Positions 12,201 to 19,537 of a stretch of 44,272 bases of DNA are shown here, piece after piece. Origin of the DNA: Halochromatium glycolicum (GTDB taxonomy: Bacteria; Pseudomonadota; Gammaproteobacteria; Chromatiales; Chromatiaceae). The stretch covers positions 1-44,272 of the forward strand of contig NZ_NRSJ01000046.1 of assembly GCF_016584085.1 (NCBI RefSeq), read 5' to 3'. How positions within the stretch are numbered: the stretch's first letter is position 1; every line of letters starts with the position of its first letter. The notes under the pieces were generated by a model. It was not told the DNA's origin and searched no databases. It saw only the letters and a program-made list of their open reading frames with translations. The translations under genes and the position numbers were made by a program.

Positions 12201-13050
12201 CCTGATAGCCAACGGCGGCGAGCAGTGACAGTGCCTCGTGCCGGAACCAACGTCCAGCCTGTTCGGCGTCCTGTTCGCTCTCCCGCCCGATGCTCTGGCC
12301 AGTGCTCTGACCAGTGCTCTGACCAGTGCTCTGGCCAGTGCTCTGGCCAGTGCCTTGCGCGAAGCCGTGCCCAGCGGCCTGCTGGCTGCGCGGCCCGGCG
12401 GCCTGCCGGGAACCTTGTTCCATGCCCTGTCCGGTGCCCGGTTGAGCGGACTGCTCGGCGTACCGGGCAAGCGCTTGCTTGATCTCTGAACCGATCGGCT
12501 CTCCAAGCCAATACAGTGCCAAGGCCCGGAACAGCAGGCCCAGCGGTCGCCGCGAGCCGAAGCCGTAGCCGTGCTGCAGCGCGTAGCATTCCTCGGGCTT
12601 GCTCTGCCCGGCGAGCACCTGGGCCAGCTCGCCGATGACGCGAAAGGCGGCTTCGAGCTTGTCGGTCACGCTCGCGCGCAGGCAGGTGCGCACCTGCTGA
12701 TGCACCTTGGCGAGGTCGTCGGGCTCGCCGCGATGCAGCAGCGTGATCAGATAGAGCGCGCCGGGTAGCCCAGGCAGGTAGAGGTTGCGCTTGCGGGTGC
12801 GTTTGCGCTCGGCCTGGTGGGCCTGGTCGAAGTGGCCGAGCGCGCCAGCGTAATCGCCGCGCAGGACGGCCAGCCAGCCGCGCAGCATCAGCGCCTCGGT
12901 GGCCGTGCGCTTGGTGAGCAGGGTCTCGAGCGCGTCGGCGGGCAGCGGCAGCAGGTCCAGCGCGGCATCGGCATCGCCTGCCAAGGCCTTTTCGATGAGG
13001 GCGGTCTGGGCCTCGGTCTGGGCCTCGGTCTGGGTCACGGTCTGGATCAA
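9289..13050 (-). CDS. Large SNF2-family DEAD/DEAH-box helicase
   Basis: This 1253-residue protein is predicted to be a DNA-dependent ATPase/translocase. The C-terminal 450 residues hold the SNF2 core: motif I DDMGLGKTVQAL (Lys820), motif II VADEAQAFKN (Asp908-Glu909), TGTPIENHLSELW, and in the second RecA lobe VFSQFVDHLKLI, SLRAGGAGLNLTAAD, and QASDRAHRIGQ (about 1185). The N-terminal 800 residues are Leu/Ala-rich and include a part resembling the bacterial SNF2-associated domain just before the core. A Thr-Gly-Gln-Ser repeat (12291-12354) interrupts the N-terminal region. The start is TTG at 13048-13050, overlapping the upstream gene's stop as TTGA, so translational coupling to the partner gene is likely. 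Roles from repair to phage defence are possible; context does not settle this. Confidence 0.9.
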   Translation of the reverse strand: MIQTVTQTEAQTEAQTALIEKALAGDADAALDLLPLPADALETLLTKRTATEALMLRGWLAVLRGDYAGALGHFDQAHQAERKRTRKRNLYLPGLPGALYLITLLHRGEPDDLAKVHQQVRTCLRASVTDKLEAAFRVIGELAQVLAGQSKPEECYALQHGYGFGSRRPLGLLFRALALYWLGEPIGSEIKQALARYAEQSAQPGTGQGMEQGSRQAAGPRSQQAAGHGFAQGTGQSTGQSTGQSTGQSTGQSIGRESEQDAEQAGRWFRHEALSLLAAVGYQGALPAAPSMPPELVALTGMLEPKPPWALALEALERLASDSANAEDEQPSQDRRLVWLLVIQGSYATLEPREQKRAKSGSWTRGRAVALQRLASESEMMPHLSARDRALCACIVRERQQTYVGGPAQQSYTLDPDCALLAAVGHPLVLADPGDETPLELVPAGPTLRVIDRSKDILVQIEPFPQEGRSVQPVLESGQRIRLVQFDDSHRQIGAILGPDGLAVPKASQQALLKTLSSVAPLLTVHSDIGGGDSSAATEVPADARPHLHLTPSGQGLELGLQLELFVHPFGDAGPQLRPGEGSATLLTEIDGRALRCTRDLRAERHAVQQLLTACPALAGETASTWQLDDPEAALTALEQLQALGDAVVLDWPKGKRVALTEQAQVGQLRASVTQKQDWLELGGGLQLDDGRVLELRELLARATEAKGRFVRLGEQEILSLSAALRRRLDGLRGLTDRGRFHPLAAPAIAELMDGMEVASSPAWEQLLARLAEVRELNPQLPSTLQAELRDYQAEGYRWLARLAHWGAGACLADDMGLGKTVQALALILSRAPEGPTLVLAPTSVCGNWLDEATRFAPTLRPLRFGPGDRTAMLAQAGPFDLVVASYGLLQTEGERLAGVHWQTIVADEAQAFKNALTKRSKAIMQLAGAFRIITTGTPIENHLSELWNLFRFINPGLLGSLESFNARFATPIEQHQDQDARARLRQLLRPFILRRLKSEVLSELPPRTEITLSIELSDSERALYEAVRREALARLEDGEPNANPGQQRMQLLAEIMHLRRACCHPRLALPDSTLPSSKLDAFADIVDELIENRHKALVFSQFVDHLKLIRAHLDARGIRYQYLDGSTPEPQRRAAVTAFQSGAGELFLISLRAGGAGLNLTAADYVIHMDPWWNPAVEDQASDRAHRIGQQRPVTIYRLVAKGTIEERILQLHANKRDLADALLEGTDDSSRLSYADMLALVQERDPAREAV
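12291..12354 (-). repeat. 12-bp in-frame tandem repeat in the SNF2 gene (Ser-Thr-Gly-Gln)
   Basis: About five copies of TGCTCTGGCCAG (with GACCAG variants) on the + strand encode a Thr-Gly-Gln-Ser run in the N-terminal region of the helicase. Confidence 0.9.
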
Positions 13051-14864
13051 GGTGCGAGCTCCGGCAGCACGAAGTCGAGCCTAGCCAGCCCCTTGCGGAA
13101 GGCATTGAGCTTCTTCTCGGGGACACACAGATGCCGCTCACCGGCGCGGCTGCAGTGCGCCGCGGTCGCCGGGTCGGTGCTCAGCATCGCTGCCAGCGCA
13201 GCATCGCGGCATTGGATCAGCCGCGCCGGCCCGGCATCGGTCAGCGCGCTGGCGCGCTCCTCGATGCGCGCCAGGAGATCGCTCAGCTCGGCCGGCGCTT
13301 CGCCTTCCACTGACGACTCCAGGAACTGCCGACTGCGCTCGCGCTCGTCGGCATCGGTGCCGCGCGCGAGGAGCTGCGCCGGGTCCAGTTGCCAGCGACC
13401 GGCTTCCGCGGGTGTTGCGATCTGCTCGAGCTGGAGCTGTTCCGCCGGCTCCGGCGCTCGGAGCAGTTCCAGTTGCAGGTCGGGGCCGATACGGAACAAT
13501 GGCGGCCGTTCCGCGGCCTGTGCGGCATAGTGCTCGGACAGGTCCAGGCAGTAGGCACCGAGCGCATTGAGGCGCAGGTATTGCAGTCCGTCATAGCGGC
13601 TCAGAAAGGAGAAGCTGTCGGCTCCCCAAAGATCATAATAGTCGGGCCGGGCGCGGTAAGGTCGGACGTAGGCGACATCGATCAGGCCGAGCGTGGCGAG
13701 GTATTCGAACAGATAGGCCAGGGTGTAGCGCGCCTCCAGGACCTCGAAGCTGGCGTTGCCCTCATAGCCGAGCGAGCCATAGTTGGCCTCTGTCAGGTAG
13801 AGCTTCCAGGGATTCCCGCTGATAACGAACCGGTAACCCGCGGCCTTCATCTGCCGGAACAGATCATCGATGGAGAGCCATTCGCCGACCGGGCAGCAGT
13901 CGCGCAGGGCGTCCTCGATGACAAATCGCCGGTCCACCGGCGCCGTGAGTCTGACGCCCTTGCTGGTCTGTCCCTTGATCAGGTCCACGCGGCGCAGCTC
14001 ATCCGGCTTGCCCTTGCGCTGCCAGCGCTCGAACAGCTGCTTGACGACCTCGTGGACGGGCTGTGACAGCGCCTTCTTGCCCTTGGCCGTCAAGCCGAGC
14101 TTGTTGCCGTCGATCTTGGCAAGCCCGCCGGTCTGCAGCAACAGCGGCCAGGCGAAGGGGCGGATCGGGCGGATCGGCCCGCCGGCCCAGCGCGGGAGGT
14201 CTGCATCGTCCTCGGGGTCGTACCAATCGCCGCCGAGCAGCACCGACTCGATGCGTCGGATGGCGGCGGCGCTGGCCAGGCCGGTCTTGGCGCCCACGCC
14301 GAGGCCGCCTTGCGCGACCAGGCGCAGTACCGCGGGCAGATCCTGATGGACCAGCATCTCGGTGCTCGCGCGCCGTAACGGTTCGGGGTCTTCGCTGGTG
14401 GGGCGCTGGATCCTGACCGTTTCCGGCAACTGCTCATCGTCCAGCGTCTCGACGCGCAGCGGTGGCGGTGCCGGCACCCGCTGCGCCAGGCGGGCGGCGA
14501 GGTCGGCCGGGATGGTTTGCTGGTAGAAGAACAGCTTGAGCATGCTGTCTTGGCTGTCCTTACGCCGACGACTGAGCCAGCTGAGGGGGTCGTCGCTGAA
14601 CGGTGCGGGCAGCGAGCCGTATTTGGCCTCGAAGCCAACCGCGTGGAAATGGCCGTCCCAGTTGTGGACGGCCTCGGCGACCGCGTTGCGCTCGAGCTCG
14701 GTCAGGCGGGCGACGAGCTTGTCGAGCGACTCGGAGAGCAGATAGCCCTTGATGTCGGCGATCAGCTGGTCCTTGCGGTTCGCGGCGCGCAGGTCTGGAA
14801 TCAGGCTGCAGCGTTGTTTCAGCTCCGGTACGGTGAGCGAGCTCAGGGCGTCTTGCAGGGTCAT
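13047..14864 (-). CDS. Unrecognised 605-residue partner of the SNF2 helicase
   Basis: I do not recognise the full-length family. The protein starts MTLQDALSSLTVPELKQRC, which looks like a SAP-type helical segment, followed by ELERNAVAEAVHNWDG. The middle contains aromatic, probably structured sequence (WKLYLTEANYGSLGYEG, YVRPYRARPDYYDLWG). The C-terminal 60 residues (RLIQCRDAALAAML and HLCVPEKKLNAFRKGLARLDFVLP) resemble the helicase-associated XPB/Ssl2 N-terminal-like domain, a weak assignment by eye. There is no transmembrane segment or signal peptide. I choose ATG 14864; an in-frame TTG at 14915 is possible. The stop codon overlaps the helicase start, a strong sign of an obligate pair. Function is inferred only as a helicase accessory or DNA-binding factor. 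Confidence 0.8.
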   Translation of the reverse strand: MTLQDALSSLTVPELKQRCSLIPDLRAANRKDQLIADIKGYLLSESLDKLVARLTELERNAVAEAVHNWDGHFHAVGFEAKYGSLPAPFSDDPLSWLSRRRKDSQDSMLKLFFYQQTIPADLAARLAQRVPAPPPLRVETLDDEQLPETVRIQRPTSEDPEPLRRASTEMLVHQDLPAVLRLVAQGGLGVGAKTGLASAAAIRRIESVLLGGDWYDPEDDADLPRWAGGPIRPIRPFAWPLLLQTGGLAKIDGNKLGLTAKGKKALSQPVHEVVKQLFERWQRKGKPDELRRVDLIKGQTSKGVRLTAPVDRRFVIEDALRDCCPVGEWLSIDDLFRQMKAAGYRFVISGNPWKLYLTEANYGSLGYEGNASFEVLEARYTLAYLFEYLATLGLIDVAYVRPYRARPDYYDLWGADSFSFLSRYDGLQYLRLNALGAYCLDLSEHYAAQAAERPPLFRIGPDLQLELLRAPEPAEQLQLEQIATPAEAGRWQLDPAQLLARGTDADERERSRQFLESSVEGEAPAELSDLLARIEERASALTDAGPARLIQCRDAALAAMLSTDPATAAHCSRAGERHLCVPEKKLNAFRKGLARLDFVLPELAP

Positions 14865-15085
14865 GCGGTCTCGTTGGTCTGTGATTGTCTTGGCCAGATC
14901 AAACCGTGGGCCCAAAACCGTGGGTCCAAATCGCGGGCCGGCTGAGCGACGGCTCCGCGTCTGTCCCGCGTCTGTCCCGCGTCTGTGCCGGAAATCGGCT
15001 CAGGAAAGCGTTGGTGGCGCTCGGGCGAAGAGCCGGCGAGGATGTCGGTCAGATAACCATAGTGCTTGATGGCTGGACGCGGCAA
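14861..15085 (-). CDS. Possible small upstream gene (74 residues), weak
   Basis: An open frame from TTG 15085 ends in a TGA that overlaps the ATG of the 605-residue gene as ATGA, the arrangement of a coupled operon. An AGGA lies only three bases before the TTG. Against it: the start codon is rare, the second half has poor codon bias, and the frame passes through an 11-bp triplicate repeat (14956-14988) whose copy changes would break it. No family is recognised. It may simply be leader sequence. Confidence 0.25.
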   Translation of the reverse strand: MPRPAIKHYGYLTDILAGSSPERHQRFPEPISGTDAGQTRDRRGAVAQPARDLDPRFWAHGLIWPRQSQTNETA

Positions 15086-15280
15086 TCGTCCTTGGGCTGC
15101 CGCTGCGTCACCGCTTGCCCGGTATAGACTGGTGCGCGCGACGCAGAACCAGTTCGCGCGTATGCGGTCGCAATTGGCGGCCGCGGCCCGTATCTGCGAA
15201 GCGGCGGGCGCAATGGTGGCGCGAGATCGACGCGGCGTCGATCCATCCGATACCCAAGAATCGAGGAGAAACCCGTACCG
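14865..15280. other. Divergent intergenic region with 11-bp triplicate
   Basis: The spacer between the helicase-partner gene and the protease gene holds three tandem copies of CGCGTCTGTCC (14956-14988, last copy with one change). A TATAGACT box near 15122 is a possible -10 element for the rightward gene. A doubtful small gene (14861-15085) covers the left half. Confidence 0.45.
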
Positions 15281-18200
15281 ATGCCTACTGCACTGCGCAC
15301 TTCGCTGCTATGGGTGTTGATGTCGTTGTTGGCGGCCGGGGTTGAAGCCTTGGCCGCCGAACGGAGTGCCGCCGGAGCGGACAGCGCCGCGGCCGATGAG
15401 CCCGAGCCGATCCATCACGTCCTCGCCGTCGCGCTCGACGTCGACGCGCAGCGTCTCGTCGTCGAGGACCGCATCCGGCTGCCTGCCGGGACGCCGCGCT
15501 CGCTGCGATTCCAGCTCCACGGCGGTCTCGAGCCCGAGGTCGTCAGCGACGGCGCGACCCTGAAGCGGCTCGACGCGACGCGCCGCGGCGTGCCGGTCGA
15601 GACCTGGCGGCTGCGGCTCGAGCCCGATGTGCAGCAGGTGACCCTGCGCTACGGCGGCGCGATCCATCACCCGATCGCCGAGCTCGGGGCCGCCTATTCG
15701 CGCAGCTTCAGCGTCTCGCCCGGGTTGATCGACGCCGATGGCGTCTTCCTCGGCGGCGCGAGCCACTGGCTTCCGGCCTTCGCCGAGCACCCGTATCTGA
15801 CCTTCAGGATGACGGTCGACCTCCCCAAAGGCTGGCGGGCGGTCAGCCAGGGTGAGCGCGAGGATCGGCAAGCGATGGACGGCATGGTCCGTGAGACCTG
15901 GGCCGAGGGGCATCGCCAGGAGGAGGTCTATCTGATCGCGGCGCCGTTCACCGAGTACCGGCAGCCGGGCACCGTTGCTGATGCGGTGGTGTTCTTGCGA
16001 AAGCCGGACGAGGCGCTCGCGGATCGCTATCTGGCGCTGACCGGGCGCTATCTGGCGATGTACGAGGCGCTGATCGGTGACTATCCCTACGCCAAGTTCG
16101 CGCTGGTCGAGAACTTCTGGGAGACCGGCTACGGCATGCCGTCGTTCACGCTGCTCGGCCCGCGCGTGATCCGGCTGCCGTTCATCCCGTACACCTCCTA
16201 TCCGCACGAGATCCTGCACAACTGGTGGGGCAATGGGGTCTATGTCGACTTCGCCTCCGGCAACTGGTCCGAGGGGCTGACCAGCTATCTGGCCGACCAT
16301 CTGCTCAAGGAGCAGCGCGGCAAGGGGGCCGACTACCGGCGCGAGGCGCTACAGAAGTACGCCGACTATGTCGGCGATCACGAGGATTTCGCGCTGACCG
16401 AGTTCCGCGGCCGGCACAATGCGGTCACCGAGGCGGTCGGCTACGGCAAGACGCTGATGGTCTTCCATATGCTGCGTCAGACACTCGGTGACGCCGCGTT
16501 CCGCGCCGCGCTGCGCCGCTTCTACGAGGCGCATCGGTTTCAGGTCGCGAGCTGGTCCGATGTCGCGGCGACCTTCGAGGCGATCGGCGGCGATGCGCTC
16601 GACGGCTTCTTCGCGCAGTGGGTGAATCGGGCCGGTGCGCCATCGTTGCGGCTGGGCGACGCGTCGGTCGAGCCGGTCGGGACCGGCTATGCGTTGAAGG
16701 CGGTGCTCGAGCAGACGCAGGACGGCCCGGCCTATCGGCTCGAGGTGCCGGTCGCGATCATGCTCGAGGGCCAGGACGAGGCCGTGACGCGCATGGTCGC
16801 GATGGACGGGCGTCAGCACTCGTTCGAGCTGGATCTGCCGGCGCGTCCGCTGCGGGTCGCGGTCGACCCGGCCTTCGATCTGTTCCGCCGGCTCTATCGC
16901 GAGGAGATCCCGCCGGCGATCAGTCAGGCCCTCGGCGCCGAGCGGGTGCTGGTGGTGCTGCCGGCGTCGGCGCCGACATCGCTCCAGAACGCCTATCGGC
17001 AGCTCGCCCGGTCCTGGCAGCGCGGGCGCTCGGTGCAGCTCGCGATCCGGCGTGACGATGAGCTCGATTCGCTGCCCGATGATCGCGCGGTCTGGGTTCT
17101 CGGGTGGCGCAACCGGTTCCGGCCAATGTTCGAACAGGCCCTCGACGGCTATGCATTTGCTGCCGAGGCCGACGAGGTCCGGATCGGCGAGCGCACCCTG
17201 AGCCGGGCCGACAACAGCGTCGTCGTGCTCGCCCGCGATCCGGCCAATCCGGAGCAGGCGCTCGGCTGGGTTGCGACCGACAACCCGGCTGCGATCCCCG
17301 GCTTGGCGCGTAAGCTGCCGCACTACGGCAAGTACAGTTATCTCGGCTTCCGCGGCGATGCGCCCGATAACGTGCTGAAGGGGCAGTGGCCACCGCAGGC
17401 ATCGCCGTTGGCGGTGACGCTGGTCGCCGATGCGCCGCCGCTGAATCTGCCGCCACGCGCGCCGCTCGCCGAGCTGCCGCCGGCGTTCTCGGCCGAGCGC
17501 ATGCTGGGCGATGTGCGTCGGCTCTCGGACCCGAAGCTCGAGGGTCGTGGTCTCGGCAGCGCCGGGCTCGATCGGGCTGCCGACTTGATCGCCGAGCGCT
17601 TCGAGGCACTCGGCTTGGAACCGGCGGGTGATCCGGGGCACGGCTATCAACAGATCGTCGAGGAGCTTTGGGACGAGGCCTGGGAGAACGCTGGGGAGAA
17701 CGCTGGGGAGAACGCTGGGGAGAACGCTGGGGACAAGGCTGGCGAGAAGGCTGAGGACAAGGTCGGGGAAAACGCTGGGGACAAGGTTGGGGAGAACGCC
17801 GAGGAAAACGGTGAGAAGAAAGTTGCGGAGAGGGCTCGGGACCAGGGCCGACAGACCGGCAGCGGCGCGCCGGAAGGGCCGGTGACGCTGCGCAACATCG
17901 TCGGCCGGCTGCCGGGCCGCGATCCGGCCCTCGCCGAGCAACCGCTGATCATCGGCGCCCATTACGATCATCTTGGCACCGGATGGCCGGACGTGCGCGC
18001 CGACAACGCCGGCAAGATCCACCAGGGCGCCGATGACAACGCGAGCGGTGTCGCGGTGATGCTGGAGCTGGCGCGCGCATTGGCCGCTGGCTCGCCGCCG
18101 GCGCGGCCGATCCTGTTCGTCGCCTTCTCCGGCGAGGAGGCGGGCCGTCTGGGCTCCCGCCATTTCGTCGAGCGGCTCGACGACGCCGGGACGCGGCCGT

Positions 18201-18961
18201 TCGCGATGCTGAACCTCGACACAGTCGGCCGGCTCGAGGGCGGCCCACTGTATGCGCTCGGGGCCAGCTCAGGCGAGCAATGGGGTCATATCCTGCGCGG
18301 CGCCGGCTATGTGACCGGGGTCGAGGTCAAGCCGGTCGCCGAGCCGCTGGACGCCAGCGATCAGACCAGCTTCATCGCGGCCGGCATCCCGGCGGTGCAG
18401 CTCTTCAGCGGCGCCCATCCCGATTACCATCGTCCGACCGACACCGCCGACAAGATCGACGCGGCCGGCTTGGTTCAGGTCGCGAGCGTGGCCCAGGAGG
18501 CGATCGATTATCTGACCGGTCCGGAGGCCCGGCTGGCCCCGAGCGGTGCGGCCAAGGCGGCTGCTGGCACGAGCGCCGGTTTGGTCGCTCGTGCGTCAGA
18601 TGGCTCGGTCGCGGGTCCGGTTTCGGGGGCGCTAGCCAGGGTAGGCTCCGGGGCGACCTCAGGCGCCGGCCTTGACGCCCCCGCGCGTCCCGCTCCGCGG
18701 CGGGCGGCGCTCGGCACCGTCCCCGATTTCGCCTTCGAAGGCGAAGGCGTGCGTCTGACCGGCGTGATGCCGGCGTCGCCCGCGGCCGGTGCCGGGCTGC
18801 GCGAGGGCGATATCCTCGTCGCCGTCAATAGCCAAGGGATTGTCGACCTGCGCGGCTATGCCGAGGTGCTGAGTGAACTCGCGCCGGGCGATGCGGTTGC
18901 GATCCAATACCGGCGCGATGGCGCGTCGTACCGGGTCGAGACCCAGGTCGTCGAGCGCTAG
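15281..18961 (+). CDS. Exported M1-like / M28 / PDZ multidomain metallopeptidase
   Basis: A signal peptide (MPTALRTSLLWVLMSLLAAGVEALA) sends this 1226-residue protein across the inner membrane. Domain 1 is an M1-like gluzincin: HEILHNWWGN (His309, Glu310, His313) with the third ligand Glu331 in NWSEGL, 17 residues on rather than the usual 18, and no clear GAMEN motif. Domain 2 is an M28 aminopeptidase-type co-catalytic zinc site: His894 (GAHYDHLG), Asp918 (GADDNASG), Glu952-Glu953 (SGEEAG), Asp980 (NLDTVG) and His1046 (GAHPDYH). Domain 3 at the C-terminus is a PDZ fold (LREGDILVAVNSQG). A charged NAGE repeat linker (about 800-850) lies early in the M28 half. ATG 15281 follows GAGGAGA at suitable spacing. 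All metal ligands are present, so both sites could be active. It is followed by a PD40 propeller gene. Confidence 0.9.
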   Translation: MPTALRTSLLWVLMSLLAAGVEALAAERSAAGADSAAADEPEPIHHVLAVALDVDAQRLVVEDRIRLPAGTPRSLRFQLHGGLEPEVVSDGATLKRLDATRRGVPVETWRLRLEPDVQQVTLRYGGAIHHPIAELGAAYSRSFSVSPGLIDADGVFLGGASHWLPAFAEHPYLTFRMTVDLPKGWRAVSQGEREDRQAMDGMVRETWAEGHRQEEVYLIAAPFTEYRQPGTVADAVVFLRKPDEALADRYLALTGRYLAMYEALIGDYPYAKFALVENFWETGYGMPSFTLLGPRVIRLPFIPYTSYPHEILHNWWGNGVYVDFASGNWSEGLTSYLADHLLKEQRGKGADYRREALQKYADYVGDHEDFALTEFRGRHNAVTEAVGYGKTLMVFHMLRQTLGDAAFRAALRRFYEAHRFQVASWSDVAATFEAIGGDALDGFFAQWVNRAGAPSLRLGDASVEPVGTGYALKAVLEQTQDGPAYRLEVPVAIMLEGQDEAVTRMVAMDGRQHSFELDLPARPLRVAVDPAFDLFRRLYREEIPPAISQALGAERVLVVLPASAPTSLQNAYRQLARSWQRGRSVQLAIRRDDELDSLPDDRAVWVLGWRNRFRPMFEQALDGYAFAAEADEVRIGERTLSRADNSVVVLARDPANPEQALGWVATDNPAAIPGLARKLPHYGKYSYLGFRGDAPDNVLKGQWPPQASPLAVTLVADAPPLNLPPRAPLAELPPAFSAERMLGDVRRLSDPKLEGRGLGSAGLDRAADLIAERFEALGLEPAGDPGHGYQQIVEELWDEAWENAGENAGENAGENAGDKAGEKAEDKVGENAGDKVGENAEENGEKKVAERARDQGRQTGSGAPEGPVTLRNIVGRLPGRDPALAEQPLIIGAHYDHLGTGWPDVRADNAGKIHQGADDNASGVAVMLELARALAAGSPPARPILFVAFSGEEAGRLGSRHFVERLDDAGTRPFAMLNLDTVGRLEGGPLYALGASSGEQWGHILRGAGYVTGVEVKPVAEPLDASDQTSFIAAGIPAVQLFSGAHPDYHRPTDTADKIDAAGLVQVASVAQEAIDYLTGPEARLAPSGAAKAAAGTSAGLVARASDGSVAGPVSGALARVGSGATSGAGLDAPARPAPRRAALGTVPDFAFEGEGVRLTGVMPASPAAGAGLREGDILVAVNSQGIVDLRGYAEVLSELAPGDAVAIQYRRDGASYRVETQVVER
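17686..17830 (+). repeat. 12-bp in-frame repeat tract (Glu-Asn-Ala-Gly) in the protease gene
   Basis: Four near-perfect copies of GGGGAGAACGCT are followed by degenerate ones with Asp-Lys and Glu-Lys variants. They form a charged, probably helical or disordered insert early in the M28 domain. Confidence 0.9.
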
Positions 18962-19013
18962 TGCATTGTGACAGAACGACCGAGACCCGTTCCCGGCCAC
19001 CTGGCTCGCAGCG

Positions 19014-19166
19014 CTGTAGGAGCCCGCTTGCGGGCGACCTCACCTCGCAGCGCTGTAGCGGGGGACCACACCGCGCTCGCGGCTGCGAAGATCGCCCGCA
19101 AGCGGGCTCCTACCTCAAGACCAGCTGCGAAGATCGCCTGCAAGCGGGCTCCTACCTCAAGACCAG
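19014..19166. repeat. REP-type palindromes plus a 42-bp direct repeat
   Basis: The motif TAGGAGCCCGCTTGCGGGC appears once forward (about 19017-19035) and twice inverted. Its core GCCCGC-TT-GCGGGC is a perfect palindrome. The two inverted copies sit in a 42-bp tandem duplication, 19082-19123 and 19124-19165, differing at one base (C at 19097, T at 19139). This resembles the REP sequences of pseudomonads and other gammaproteobacteria. Confidence 0.85.
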
Positions 19167-19281
19167 TGCGGGGAGCGGCCATCGGGCTCGGGATTCTCGC
19201 TGTCTTGTGCTTGCCGCTGCGATCGCGGATAGACCACATGACCGCGTTGGTCGGTCGCGGCCAGCGCTCGGCGTCCATCTG

Positions 19282-19356
19282 AGAACCCCTAACAGAATGC
19301 CCTCTAAATAGATCAGCAGGTTATGTGGGCTACGCAGGCATTCTGATAGGACGTCT
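19282..19356. mobile_element. MITE-like element, copy 1
   Basis: Imperfect terminal inverted repeats bound a 75-base unit. The right arm (19336-19356) contains GGCATTCTGATAGG and the left arm (19282-19302) is its inverse with 16 of 21 positions matching. Related ends occur at 25767-25935 and 38244-38329. No coding capacity. Confidence 0.6.
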
Positions 19357-19537
19357 AAGGCGATTGCCGGAAAAGCTCGTACCGAATTGCGCAGGATTTT
19401 CGTTTGCCTTCAAGGAGCGTCGCCGGGAGCATCGCCGGGCTATGTGACCGGCGGCGCGACGAAGAAGGCGAGCGAAAAGACCAGCAAGGCGGTATGAGCT
19501 TTGACAGAAATCGCCTAAGCCAAAGAGAGAGACCAAT

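Larger units (their letters stand above)
18962..19537. other. 576-base intergenic region with REP and MITE-like repeats
   Basis: This long spacer separates the protease and PD40 genes. It contains REP-type hairpins (19014-19166) and one MITE-like element (19282-19356). The last 30 bases hold the GAGAGAGA ribosome-binding region of the next gene. No gene is supported. Confidence 0.7.
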
